Source: Dehalococcoidia bacterium
GTDB lineage: Bacteria; Chloroflexota; Dehalococcoidia; GIF9; AB-539-J10
Reading direction: 5' to 3'
DNA length: 53,631 nucleotides
NCBI GenBank assembly: GCA_016933195.1
Contig: JAFGBN010000058.1
Coordinates: forward strand, 1 to 53,631
Shown: one piece after another, positions 32,467 to 41,025 of the stretch
Layout of the letters: every line of letters begins with the position of its first letter
How positions within the stretch are numbered: the stretch's first letter is position 1
Notes under the pieces: model-generated
The model's input: the letters and a program-made list of their open reading frames with translations, nothing else
Databases searched by the model: none
What the model was told of the DNA's origin: nothing
Position numbers and translations under genes: made by a program

Positions 32467-35025
32467 ATGATAACTAAAACGAAAGCTATGTTGGCCCGAA
32501 TAAAGAAGGGTGAATCAGGGCAGGGCGCTCTGATTGCGGTCTTGCTGCTGCTGGTTTTGGGTTCTCTCACGATTCCACCACTTCTTGGCCTGGTACAGAC
32601 TGGTCTCAAGGCAGGCCAAATTCACGAAGCCAAGCTGCAGGAATTTTATGCCGCCGATTCCGGCGTGGAGGACGCGCTGTGGCAAATCAAGAACGACAAG
32701 ATGGAAGACCTGTTTGGGACTTACAACCCCTATGACTACGCTGAGGAATATTCCTACTCGTTCGACAACACCATCAACGAGAAGTCGGTAGATGTCACCA
32801 TACAGAATATCTGGCTTCCCGAGGGCTATATATCTGAGCCTACTCCTGCCGAGGCACAAGCCATCATCGACGACGGCACGCTGGTGCTGACCGGCAGGGC
32901 CATCACTGATTCAGAGTACCAGCTCAAGATAGTGTACAATTACCAGAATCTGGAAGACTGGGAGGATATCTGGGATGACCTTGAAATCACCACCCTGGGC
33001 ATCTGGCTGCCAGCCGGCTTCATCTACGTCGAAGGGTCCAGCAACCTCGAGCAGGACCCTTACGACTGGGAGCCCGAAGACCCCGAGCCCTACAAGGGCG
33101 GCCAGGCTATTGTCTGGGACTTCGGTAGCGGTGCCCTGTTCACAGAATTTCCCAGCGTTGACCTAGAGGGTTACCCCCTGGTAGCCAAAATCAGCTTTCA
33201 GTTCACCTCTCCGCCCAACCGCAGGCCCAACTCCGCCGTATCATGGATAAGCACCGACGGGTTGGACGACATCTCTTACACCTGGGATGCCGACACCAGA
33301 ATGTACAGCATCGAGTCCACCGGCAGCGACACCGAGACCGGTAGTCAGAGCGTCGTTGAGGCCTACACCGCCAAGAGCGAGATAAGAAAGATGAGCAATG
33401 CCATGCAGGCAGACTACTTCGCCACCGGCAATAGCCTGCTAAGCCCAACAGGCGACGTCAATTACCGCAACAGACTCCACAAGGAAGCCAGTGCTACCGT
33501 CGAGACCGATGAGGACGGCCTAGAGGGAATACCCTCACAGGGGATGGTGGAGGCGGCTTTCCTCTACTGGACCGGCTGGATAGACTACCACGGTTATGAC
33601 CCCGAAGGCGGCGACATAGTGATATTCGAAGATGACTGCACGGACCTGTACTCCCCTGCTTCTAACTGGGACTATGGGGACGACTGGCACGAATCTGGGT
33701 CATATACAGCATTCTACGCACACCACGATGGCGACCACGGGTCCAACGACAGAATCCTGACCACCAAGGAAGGTCTGGTGGACCTCAGCGACACATCGGG
33801 GAAAGAGGTCACGGTCTCCTGGCGAAGCTGGAACTGGGATTCAGGAGCTCAGGATACAGACGACTGTCTCTACTACTCCTACTCAGGTGACGGAGGTAGC
33901 ACCTGGAGCAGCTGGCAATCAGCCTTTTGCAACGACATTGGCACTTCGCCAGACACCTATAGTTATCAAATCCCGGATAGCACCACCTACCGCACAGAAA
34001 ATGCCAGAATCAGGTTCGGCATATCCACCTATAGTGGCTCTAACGAGTACGTCTATGTCGACAACGTCAGCATCAGTACCGAAGGCTCCGCCGGAGGCAG
34101 CCTTGAATATCCCGACGACCCCACTCCCGAGAAACTGACCACGCTGGTCGAGGATACCGCCAGGGTCAATACCGTTCGTTTCGGCATTGAGCCCTCCAAC
34201 ACCGTGACCATAGAAGCCGACTACTGGGAAATAGAGCCAACCACCGGCACGACCTGGGAAGGGACCTGGTCATACTGCTGTCTCAAGGACGTGACAGACC
34301 TTGTCACCGACTGGATTGAAGAAGAAGACCTGGGCGAAAATGGAGCAGGCACATATATTCTGGGACATGTGGTCGCGGAGAACGAGGTCGACCCGGGCTA
34401 TTCCTTTGACCTTTATCCCGGCAGCGAAGATACCGGCTACCCCCTGGGCACGCCCGCGCTGGAGCACAGCCTGATTTACCAGTACTCGCATGCTGGCTGG
34501 TCGCTCATACTCCTCTACACCAGCCCTCAGACTAAAGGGCATCAACTCTACCTCTATGACATCTACGACCCAGATTTCGAGTTCACCGAAGCCTGGGAGC
34601 CCAGCGGCTATCCCAACCCTGACTTCGACGGAGATGGCGAGCCCGGTGGCCAAATCAGTGGCTTCCTGGTACCTGAGCCTATCGAAGGTGAAGAAATGGC
34701 AGCCAAGCTCACCATATTCGCAGGCGAAGGTGATATAGGTATAACCGGCGAACATGTAGAGATAAACGGTGACAGAATATCGGAGCCTCCTATCAACCCC
34801 GACGGGAATATGTGGAACTCCCAATCGCCCGGGTTGAGTGAGGACGGCATAGACGTTGACACTTTCTACATTGAATGGACCGACGGCATTCTGGAACCGG
34901 GGGACACCCAGGCGCAGGTAGACCTGCCCACCGGCAGCGACGGTTTCAATCTCATATACATTGTCCTCTCCTTCCGCAGTGATATTATCACCGGCGGCAC
35001 CATAGGCTACCTGATACACGGATGA
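32467..35025 (+). CDS. 852-residue PilX-like pilus protein with large surface domains (cassette A, gene 3)
   Basis: N-terminal membrane helix (about residues 18-42) followed by FYAADSGVEDALWQI, the PilX-type segment. The prepilin site GQGALIAVLL lacks Glu at +5. The exported part is acidic and rich in D, E, G, Y and W. AAFLYWTGW (about 363) and GWSLILLYTSP (about 677) look like two halves of one DUF3344-like domain. Between them, residues about 388-540 form a separate jelly-roll-like unit. By eye its base composition is more GC-rich than flanking genes. Likely pilus-tip adhesin (inference). The start shares AAGTT-GATGATAA context with the cassette B gene. Confidence 0.75.
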   Translation: MITKTKAMLARIKKGESGQGALIAVLLLLVLGSLTIPPLLGLVQTGLKAGQIHEAKLQEFYAADSGVEDALWQIKNDKMEDLFGTYNPYDYAEEYSYSFDNTINEKSVDVTIQNIWLPEGYISEPTPAEAQAIIDDGTLVLTGRAITDSEYQLKIVYNYQNLEDWEDIWDDLEITTLGIWLPAGFIYVEGSSNLEQDPYDWEPEDPEPYKGGQAIVWDFGSGALFTEFPSVDLEGYPLVAKISFQFTSPPNRRPNSAVSWISTDGLDDISYTWDADTRMYSIESTGSDTETGSQSVVEAYTAKSEIRKMSNAMQADYFATGNSLLSPTGDVNYRNRLHKEASATVETDEDGLEGIPSQGMVEAAFLYWTGWIDYHGYDPEGGDIVIFEDDCTDLYSPASNWDYGDDWHESGSYTAFYAHHDGDHGSNDRILTTKEGLVDLSDTSGKEVTVSWRSWNWDSGAQDTDDCLYYSYSGDGGSTWSSWQSAFCNDIGTSPDTYSYQIPDSTTYRTENARIRFGISTYSGSNEYVYVDNVSISTEGSAGGSLEYPDDPTPEKLTTLVEDTARVNTVRFGIEPSNTVTIEADYWEIEPTTGTTWEGTWSYCCLKDVTDLVTDWIEEEDLGENGAGTYILGHVVAENEVDPGYSFDLYPGSEDTGYPLGTPALEHSLIYQYSHAGWSLILLYTSPQTKGHQLYLYDIYDPDFEFTEAWEPSGYPNPDFDGDGEPGGQISGFLVPEPIEGEEMAAKLTIFAGEGDIGITGEHVEINGDRISEPPINPDGNMWNSQSPGLSEDGIDVDTFYIEWTDGILEPGDTQAQVDLPTGSDGFNLIYIVLSFRSDIITGGTIGYLIHG

Positions 35026-35106
35026 GGGGACCACCCATGCGAAAAAGACACGCTTAGACTGAAATGAGGAATAACAGAAAGCAAAAGCTTGAAAAACGGG
35101 TTAGTT

Positions 35107-35568
35107 ATGTCACGGCTAAAGAAAGTTTGTAAAGTCCTTAAGGAGAACTCAGCGGGCATGACCCTTAGTGAGATAATAATGGCGCTGGCTATCCTGGGTT
35201 TAGTCGCTATTACCTTCCTTGTCGGCGTATCCACCACTCTCAAAGCCACCTCCACCGCTGGAGAGCAAGCTACTGCTCAAAGCTTAGCGCAAAGTCAGAT
35301 GGAGTATCTCAAGAGCCAGGAATATGAAACTGCTCCTTCAGAGGGTGAGGTAACCTATGATAAGATTAGTCTCTCATCATACCCTGACTACTACATCAAG
35401 AGTGCCGACCGTGACAGCAATATCGTCGATGAGATAACAGGCATCCCCTGGGATTCAGAAAATAACCAACCTTCGTCCGAGGATGGGGGTATTCAAAAGA
35501 TAGCAGTCGTAATTTATCATGACACTACATCGGTGCTCACACTGGAGGACTATAAAGTAGACCGCTGA
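35107..35568 (+). CDS. minor pseudopilin, PilV/GspI-like (cassette B, gene 1)
   Basis: 153 residues from ATG 35107; the upstream TTG at 35089 is less likely because the paralogue at 31465 starts at the matching position. Leader MSRLKKVCKVLKENSAG cleaved before MTLSEIIMALAILG, Glu at +5. Upstream DNA from about 35056 (GAGGAATAACAGAAAGC) matches that before 31465. An acidic globular domain follows. Confidence 0.85.
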   Translation: MSRLKKVCKVLKENSAGMTLSEIIMALAILGLVAITFLVGVSTTLKATSTAGEQATAQSLAQSQMEYLKSQEYETAPSEGEVTYDKISLSSYPDYYIKSADRDSNIVDEITGIPWDSENNQPSSEDGGIQKIAVVIYHDTTSVLTLEDYKVDR

Positions 35569-35875
35569 TGCCATTTCTCCTTGAGGGGGGGAGCGAAGCA
35601 ACGCTGCAATCCCCTCCTCTTGATGGGAGAGAATTAAAGTAAGGGTGATGAAGTTATTGCAAGTAGCCGAAGCCATGAGTTCTTCGCTTCCCTTCATTCT
35701 GAAGGAGAGAAGCGATCGAAGAATCTCGCTCAGGATAGACTTTGCGAACGAAAAGGAAGCGTGGCAACCTTATAAGTAAATGAAAGCGAGACAGCCTTCA
35801 ATGCTAAGAAACCTTCTTTGTCATTCTGAACTCCGTGGACGAAGAACCTGTCGGAGACTCTTCGCTCCGCTCAGA
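35569..35875. repeat. repeat-filled gap inside cassette B
   Basis: Holds three dispersed elements: a hairpin of the CTCC/GGAG family with AGTAAGGGTGATG (35575-35650), an ATTCTGAAGGAGAGAAGCG type (35693-35742) and a CATTCTGAACTCCGTGGACG type (35821-35882). The last supplies the start of the next gene. Cassette A has no such gap. Confidence 0.7.
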
Positions 35876-36391
35876 GTGACACCCTCCAACAAATATAAAC
35901 ACCAAAAAGGGTTCACCCTAATTGAGATGATAATAGTCGTTGCCTTGATAGGCATGATTTCCGCAGCCGCCACTATGGCCATACATCAAGTACTCACCGG
36001 CACCACGTTAAGCAATGACCTCAACACCGCCATAAACCAGATACACAACGCCGGCTACTGGATTAACCAAGATGTCCAGATGGCAAAGCCAGGCAGTGAC
36101 ACTATAGTTGACAGCAGTCAACTTGATGACCCGGACTTCCTTCAGTTGACAATCTGGAAAGATGCCACTGGCGATACCACTCACACGGTTATGTACACTC
36201 TCCAGGATGGAAAGCTGTTGCGGGATGGGCAACTGATTGCCGAATACATACAGCCCAAACAGGAAGGCGTAACCTGGTGTGACTGGGATGAGACAACTTT
36301 GTTGCTGACTGCGACCATCACTGCTCAGATAGGTGAAGAAATAGAAGCGAGGACATTTGAGGTGAAGCCTCGTCCTGACCCTGTTTCCTAA
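35876..36391 (+). CDS. minor pseudopilin, PilW-like (cassette B, gene 2)
   Basis: 171 residues from GTG 35876, giving a normal leader MTPSNKYKHQKG cleaved before FTLIEMIIVVALIG. An ATG at 35780 would add 32 residues (including CHSELRGRRTCRR) that are simply a translated dispersed repeat, so it is rejected as the main start. The GTG itself lies in the end of that repeat. The rest is homologous to 31941-32432, including the RTFEVKPRP end. Confidence 0.8.
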   Translation: MTPSNKYKHQKGFTLIEMIIVVALIGMISAAATMAIHQVLTGTTLSNDLNTAINQIHNAGYWINQDVQMAKPGSDTIVDSSQLDDPDFLQLTIWKDATGDTTHTVMYTLQDGKLLRDGQLIAEYIQPKQEGVTWCDWDETTLLLTATITAQIGEEIEARTFEVKPRPDPVS

Positions 36392-36420
36392 ACCTTGGAG
36401 GCAAAGTAAAGATAATGCAA

Positions 36421-36448
36421 TTGACGTAAAGCTAGAGCATGGTAAAAT
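36421..36448 (+). promoter_or_regulatory. promoter candidate before cassette B gene 3
   Basis: TTGACG, 16 bases, TAAAAT. Transcription would start near 36455, about 54 bases before the gene. Confidence 0.45.
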
Positions 36449-36508
36449 GAAATTGATGATAAAGTGCCCAAAAGAGAACCACATTATCAGATGCAGTAGC
36501 AAAGTTGG

Positions 36509-37633
36509 ATGATAATGATTCACATGGCAAAAGGAATATTGAGGAACATAATCAAGGAGCAGAAAGGGCAGGTCTTGCCTATAGTATTGATTCTTCTGGT
36601 TATAGGCGGGCTCCTCATGGCTCCCACCCTGGACTATGCCTCCACCAGCCTCAAGGGACACCAGGCTACCGAGACGAAAACGATGGAGCTTTACGCCGCC
36701 GATTCGGGGGTGGAAGACGCCATTTACTGGTTACCTGAGTTGCGGCAGAACGGAGGGTCAGCGGGGCCCTATACTAACTGGACACGGGATAATATCTACG
36801 AAATAAATACAAAAGATGTAGATGTTTACATAGAAGATCAAGGTGAGAATATCTACAAAATCACCTCCACGGCTACCAGTAACGGCGGAGGCATTAGCAA
36901 AATTGAATCATATGTGGAAGCTATCCCTGGAGGCAATCTTGATATCTTCAGTGGCGCCCTTTCCAGCAAAGGTGACATATCGTTGGGCAAGGACTCTACG
37001 GTCACAGGCGACATCTATTGTGGCGGAACATTTACCTATAGCAGTGGTTTCACGCATAATGATGGAGAGGTGATAGAGGTTGGGCCAGATGCATTCCCCA
37101 CTCAAGAACAGGATGAAGCATTTGCTCAAGCACTCAAGGAGGAGGCGTTGCTTGGAGGGACACTGCCGGGCCTGACGGTAGACTCTGATATCGAACTAGG
37201 GCCAAAATATATTGATGGGGACCTTTATGTCACGGAAGAAATCATAATCACCCTTACGGGAACAATCTACGTTGAAGGCAGTATCAGAGCGCAAAAGGAC
37301 TATACAGTTACAGGGTCAGGTTCCATAATTGCCACAGGCGATATCTACATGAGCAAGCTCGCAGATTACGGTACCGCAGGTGACTCTATCATAATGTCTC
37401 TCAATGGCAACATTACTTTTAAGAAGGAAGCCATAATAGAGGCGCTGATATATGCTCCCAACGGAACAATTGCGTTTGACAAATCGGCTACCGTAATCGG
37501 AGGCGTGGTGGGAGCGAACATTCAAGCGGATAAAGAAGGCTCTTTTACCTATATCCCGAGAGAGAACCCCATCGAATTCCCCGGTGCTCTTCCAGGTGGA
37601 TTGGAACTCAAAACATACAATATTAATCCGTAG
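36509..37633 (+). CDS. PilX-like pilus protein with bactofilin-like beta domain (cassette B, gene 3)
   Basis: 374 residues (ATGs five codons further in are alternatives). Membrane helix GQVLPIVLILLVIGGLLMAP is followed by LYAADSGVEDAIYWL, matching the cassette A gene. The exported part from about residue 150 has repeated short strands around G, S and T (GDISLGKDSTVTGDIYCGG, IIATGDIY, ALIYAPNGTIAF, VIGGVVGANI), as in bactofilin or beta-helix polymer-forming domains. Likely a surface or tip protein of the pilus. It lacks the jelly-roll and DUF3344-like parts of its cassette A paralogue. Confidence 0.75.
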   Translation: MIMIHMAKGILRNIIKEQKGQVLPIVLILLVIGGLLMAPTLDYASTSLKGHQATETKTMELYAADSGVEDAIYWLPELRQNGGSAGPYTNWTRDNIYEINTKDVDVYIEDQGENIYKITSTATSNGGGISKIESYVEAIPGGNLDIFSGALSSKGDISLGKDSTVTGDIYCGGTFTYSSGFTHNDGEVIEVGPDAFPTQEQDEAFAQALKEEALLGGTLPGLTVDSDIELGPKYIDGDLYVTEEIIITLTGTIYVEGSIRAQKDYTVTGSGSIIATGDIYMSKLADYGTAGDSIIMSLNGNITFKKEAIIEALIYAPNGTIAFDKSATVIGGVVGANIQADKEGSFTYIPRENPIEFPGALPGGLELKTYNINP

Positions 37634-37870
37634 GGCAATCAAGACCGAACACACAGAAACAGCCCCACGCACTACCCCGGCAAATAAACTAACAAAGCTA
37701 CCATAACCAGACTCTGTTGCACCTCCCTATACCTAACTAAGCCTGCAAAGCCAATCAGGGGTAAATCTACGAACTACTGCGACCTTTAGGCCGCAAAGGA
37801 GCAAAGCCAAGGTAGATTTTGCGCTTCTAGTTGCTATATACTAATGTTTGCTGGCTAAGGAGGTTACGGG

Positions 37871-38089
37871 ATGGAACAGACATTTGAAGCTACTATTGAG
37901 AAGCGTGACAGATGGTATATTGGGTGGGTGGATGCGGTCCCAGGAGCTTTTAGCCAGGGAAGAACAATCAAAGAAGTTCAAGAAAACCTGAAAGAAGCAG
38001 TTCAGCTCATACTGGAGACTCAGCGGGAAATGAGGAGCAGTGGGGCGGCTGGGGAAATCCTGAGGAGAAAGATACAAGTTCAGGTGTAA
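37871..38089 (+). CDS. hicB: HicB-family antitoxin (module 1)
   Basis: 72 residues, with AAGGAGG nine bases before the ATG. The partial RNase H fold is typical of HicB: FEATIEKRDRWYIGWVDAVP, then FSQGRTIKEVQENLKEAV. The partner toxin directly downstream is frameshifted, so the antitoxin may now be an orphan. The 230-base gap upstream has a TATACT at 37837-37842 but no good -35 box. Confidence 0.85.
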   Translation: MEQTFEATIEKRDRWYIGWVDAVPGAFSQGRTIKEVQENLKEAVQLILETQREMRSSGAAGEILRRKIQVQV

Positions 38090-38093
38090 TGTT

Positions 38094-38292
38094 GTGAAAC
38101 GCCGCGACCTTGTCAACCATCTGGCAAGGGAAGGTTGTGTTCTCCAGCGAGAAGGTAGCAAACACTCAAGTTTATCTAAATCCAGAGAACGGCCACATTG
38201 TCACCGTTCCTCGTCATCGAGAGATAGAAATTCTCCTAGCCAGAAAGATATGCCGACAACTGGATATTCTCGTCCCTAGAGCACGCACCTGA
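38094..38292 (+). pseudogene. hicA: frameshifted HicA toxin (module 1)
   Basis: The first frame from GTG 38094 reads KRRDLVNHLAREGCVLQREG then SKHS. At about 38169 the HicA sequence continues in another frame as VYLNPENGHIVTVPRHREIE and ARKICRQLDI, ending at 38292. One extra base (an A in CTCAAGTTT) accounts for the break. All conserved parts including the catalytic His region (SKHS) are otherwise intact, so this is a recent loss or a sequencing error. Confidence 0.85.
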
Positions 38293-38662
38293 GTTGAACA
38301 TCATGACAGAATATGAGCAATACACGATGCCTCTCCCTGCACTGAGCTAGACTTGCATAACCCAGCAAAGCCAATCTGGGGGATAACTCGGTTGGTTCTT
38401 GCGCGCTCCTTCATTTCCTGTCATTCTGAGGGAGAGAAGCGACCGAAGAATCTCGCTCAGGATAAACTCCGCGAAGAATCTAGGTCACTCAGGGCAGGCT
38501 CCGGCGTGGCAATCTCAGAAAAAGTAAAACCAAATAAGAGATTGCTTCGGCACTTTGTGCCTGGCAATGACAATAGGGGAGGCCACAATGACAAAGGGGG
38601 ACTCGAAATAACAGGAGAAAGGGGAAATAGGTTTATCTATAGCTTTACTAAATCTACAAGAT
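38293..38662. repeat. 370-base gap of dispersed repeats
   Basis: Contains an ATTCTGAGGGAGAGAAGCG...CGAAGAATCTCGCTCAGGAT element (38420-38490) and an inverted GAGATTGCTTCGGCACTTTGTGCC type (38540-38575) related to the repeat seen in gmk. No gene is seen. Confidence 0.6.
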
Positions 38663-39058
38663 TTATAAGCTAAGGGCTTCTTTCAGTCGCTCATCGAGTT
38701 CTTTTTGTATGCCAGGGCTGATTTTACCAAGGCGGCGAATAAGCCTGGTTCTTTCAATAGTCAAGAGTTTCTTCATTTTGAATACCGAAGCCTTCTTTAG
38801 ACCAGTTTGGTAGAAATCAGGGTGATTTGGCGCTAGCAGAAAATCGGCCATAGGCAATTCTCCGGACGGCACTATAGAGGAAATAAAGGCAATAACAATA
38901 TCAGATTCCTGCGGCTCGGCAGAGATTATGACCGCTGGTCGCAATTTTTCAGTAGTCAAGTCGGTAAAAGGAAAGGGGACAAGCACAATATCACCACGCT
39001 TGAGGTGGATTCCTAACGGGTTAGCCAACTCCTTCCCCGTCTTCGCCAGTATAAACAT
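38663..39058 (-). CDS. PemK/MazF-family toxin (module 2)
   Basis: 131 residues. The MazF fold is shown by RGDIVLVPFPFTDL followed by KLRPAVIIS, and by IAFISSIVPSG. The family cuts mRNA. The N-terminus is about 20 residues longer than most members, and a start nearer to RGDIVL is possible though no good codon is seen. It overlaps the antitoxin gene by 38 bases. The C-terminal half (KKASVFKMKKLLTIERTRL) is standard. Confidence 0.88.
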   Translation of the reverse strand: MFILAKTGKELANPLGIHLKRGDIVLVPFPFTDLTTEKLRPAVIISAEPQESDIVIAFISSIVPSGELPMADFLLAPNHPDFYQTGLKKASVFKMKKLLTIERTRLIRRLGKISPGIQKELDERLKEALSL

Positions 39059-39236
39059 CTTCGCCAGGATAACTGAGGAAAGTGTAACTGCTACTCTGCT
39101 CAGCTACCTCAGCAATAAGGGAAGAGGGCAAGTCATCAGCTAAAATAATAATTTCAACCTTTTGTCGTTCGGGAATGTCTAACTTTTGCAAAGGTTTAAG
39201 AACTCCGTTCTCATAAATTGCTTGAATTGTGGACAT
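39021..39236 (-). CDS. DUF104/AF2212-like antitoxin (module 2)
   Basis: 71 residues from ATG 39236 (GAGGTGG upstream; the longer frame to 39335 has no support). STIQAIYENGVLKPLQKLDI with VEIII is the DUF104-type N-terminal DNA-binding strand region. The C-terminal half is the likely toxin-binding tail. Partner of the overlapping MazF-type toxin. Confidence 0.82.
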   Translation of the reverse strand: MSTIQAIYENGVLKPLQKLDIPERQKVEIIILADDLPSSLIAEVAEQSSSYTFLSYPGEDVYTGEDGEGVG

Positions 39237-39619
39237 TACCACCTCTACTGTCAGGATAGCAAAAGGAAATAGAAAAAACAAGAGCAATGACTGAATAAAC
39301 GAGATGCCCTTCCCTATACCGAAATAAACTTTCATGATCCAGCAAAGCCAATTGAACCGGTGAGCAAGGACACCCTCTCAATCTCCTCTCTCGTCGAGGG
39401 AGAGGAGTAAGGCAAGGGTGATGATATCACTGCCAGCCAAAGCGAACGCTCTAATCTTACATCACTCAGAGCAGGCTCTGTAAGACAATTCCCCTGCTCA
39501 CTTGCGATTCCCTCGGCACTTCGTGCCTGCCCATGACAAAAGGGATACAATAGAACTGACCACCAGTCTCTTAGATGCTGGTTTATCTGGTTAAGGCGAC
39601 AGCTAACGAAAGAAAATAG
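39237..39619. repeat. 383-base gap with repeats between TA modules 2 and 3
   Basis: Holds the hairpin CTCCTCTC...GAGAGGAG (39383-39407) with GGCAAGGGTGATG after it, and a CCCTCGGCACTTCGTGCC type (39509-39540). No gene is seen. Confidence 0.6.
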
Positions 39620-39625
39620 TATAAT
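39620..39625 (+). promoter_or_regulatory. -10 box of TA module 3
   Basis: Perfect TATAAT 23 bases before the antitoxin ATG, with GCGACA 18 bases upstream as a weak -35. Confidence 0.4.
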
Positions 39626-39648
39626 CTAAATGCGAACGGAGGTAGAAA

Positions 39649-39852
39649 ATGGCAAAGACCATCTTGATACCTGAGAACAGTATCATAGAGATGCTTAAAG
39701 CATTGCCCCAAGATACTCTGGTGGACATATTTTCAAAGACTTTGGTCCGAAGTGATATCTCCCCACTAACTGCTGAGGAAGAGGCATCATACAAGAAAGC
39801 TCTAAAAGAGTATGAGAAAGGCGAAGTTATCAGTTGGAAAGACTTGAAGTAA
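39649..39852 (+). CDS. antitoxin of ParE/RelE-type module 3
   Basis: 67 residues behind a strong GGAGG site. A strand-rich start (KTILIPENSIIEML) and an acidic helical tail (LTAEEEASYKKALKEYEKGE) form a common RelB-like antitoxin layout. It overlaps the toxin gene by 19 bases. Family is inferred mostly from the partner. Confidence 0.75.
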   Translation: MAKTILIPENSIIEMLKALPQDTLVDIFSKTLVRSDISPLTAEEEASYKKALKEYEKGEVISWKDLK

Positions 39853-40085
39853 AGTTTTCCAAGGATGCATCCAAGCAGTATAAAAAGCTGCCTAAGGAAT
39901 ACAAGACCCTGGTTGATATTGCTCTCTACAGATTGTCCGAAACCTTAGAGTTAGATTTGAAATCTATAGAAGGCGAGAGGGATGTTTATAGAGTCAGGAT
40001 AGGTAAGTATAGAGTATTATTAAGAAAATTTGATAGAACCGTACTCGTGTTCAGAATATCCACGAGGGGAGGTGCATACAAATAG
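39834..40085 (+). CDS. ParE/RelE-family toxin (module 3)
   Basis: 83 residues. EVKFSKDASKQYKKLPKEY followed by GERDVYRVRIGKYRVLLR and VFRISTRGGAYK is the RelE/ParE fold; GGAYK at the end is common in this branch. It appears intact. Whether it targets mRNA or gyrase is not decided by sequence. Confidence 0.88.
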   Translation: MERLEVKFSKDASKQYKKLPKEYKTLVDIALYRLSETLELDLKSIEGERDVYRVRIGKYRVLLRKFDRTVLVFRISTRGGAYK

Positions 40086-40432
40086 GCATCGTCCGGCAAG
40101 GCCAATCAGGACAGATAAGACGGTTAGTCCTTGAGGAGAACACCTGAGCAATGGCAGACAAGGCGAGACCCCACCCTCTCCTCCCTTGACGGGAGAGGAC
40201 TAAATGCTTCCAGGTACCATATCACATGGTTATGCTACTCTAGACATAATGTAAGTTGTAATATATGCTATAAGATATAAAGTCAGCATCAATGACTTCA
40301 AGAAGCTAATATGAAGGTTGCCATGAGTTCAGGAAAAGAGTATAAAGAGGAGCTAAAATAACGTACTTGCAAACCCCTCTTTATTGAGCTAACCTTGCAT
40401 ATTGTGGCAAGGCTTAGGAAGGACTAAAGCTC
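40086..40432. repeat. 347-base gap before pilO
   Basis: Contains a CCTCTCC...GGAGAGG palindrome at 40175-40198. The remaining 230 bases are AT-rich without a recognised gene; a promoter for the pilO operon is expected here but none is clear. Confidence 0.5.
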
Positions 40433-41023
40433 TTGAAGATAAGTAGAACAAGTCGGTGGATTTTGACCATTGGCATACTGGCTATTATTCTCATCACTCT
40501 TGGTGTCATGTATTCCCGCCACAAGGCAACACAAGATGAGCTGACAGCCAATATCGCCCAAGCTCAACAGAGCTTCCTGAAATACAGCCAGGAAGCGGCC
40601 GAATATACAACGCAAAAGAATGAGCTGGAAGCCAGCTTAAGCGAAGCTAATTCACGAATTGCCAGTGCCAAGGACAAATTCCGCCAACGCACTCGTACTC
40701 AATCCATAGAAATCAGCGAGATATTGTTCCAGGCTGCCGACAGTGCCGCTGTGACCATAACCGAGCTCGGCTGCTCACCGCCTCAAGAAGAAGAGATAAA
40801 CGGAATTACTTACCATGTCTTCCTTATTGACATCACTGCCAAAGCATCTGCTAGAGAGATAGTTTCATTGCTCAACTTCAGTAATAAGATAAGTGACGGA
40901 TTCTCTACTGCCGCTACAGAATCGGTGGAGATAACTGTGCCTCCCGAAGCGGAGGAAGAAGAGGGTCAAGAAATGCCGTCAATGGAATTGCGACTAAAAA
41001 TCTATTTTTATGAAGGCGAATAA
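40433..41023 (+). CDS. PilO-like pilus alignment protein
   Basis: 196 residues from a TTG start; no ATG is available before the membrane segment. One membrane helix (about residues 9-27, WILTIGILAIILITLGVMY), a coiled coil (30-85) and a small alpha-beta domain (95-195) match PilO layout. The acidic run PEAEEEEGQEM sits near the end. The stop is two bases before the pilM-pilN gene. PilO pairs with PilN in the inner-membrane alignment complex. Confidence 0.75.
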   Translation: MKISRTSRWILTIGILAIILITLGVMYSRHKATQDELTANIAQAQQSFLKYSQEAAEYTTQKNELEASLSEANSRIASAKDKFRQRTRTQSIEISEILFQAADSAAVTITELGCSPPQEEEINGITYHVFLIDITAKASAREIVSLLNFSNKISDGFSTAATESVEITVPPEAEEEEGQEMPSMELRLKIYFYEGE

Positions 41024-41025
41024 CG

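Noticed and set aside
34270-35034. 254-codon minus-strand frame
   Set aside because: Shadow of the 852-residue pilus protein on the other strand; the plus frame shows clear domains.
36008-36661. 217-codon minus-strand frame
   Set aside because: Overlaps the pseudopilin gene and the promoter on the plus strand; no recognisable motif.
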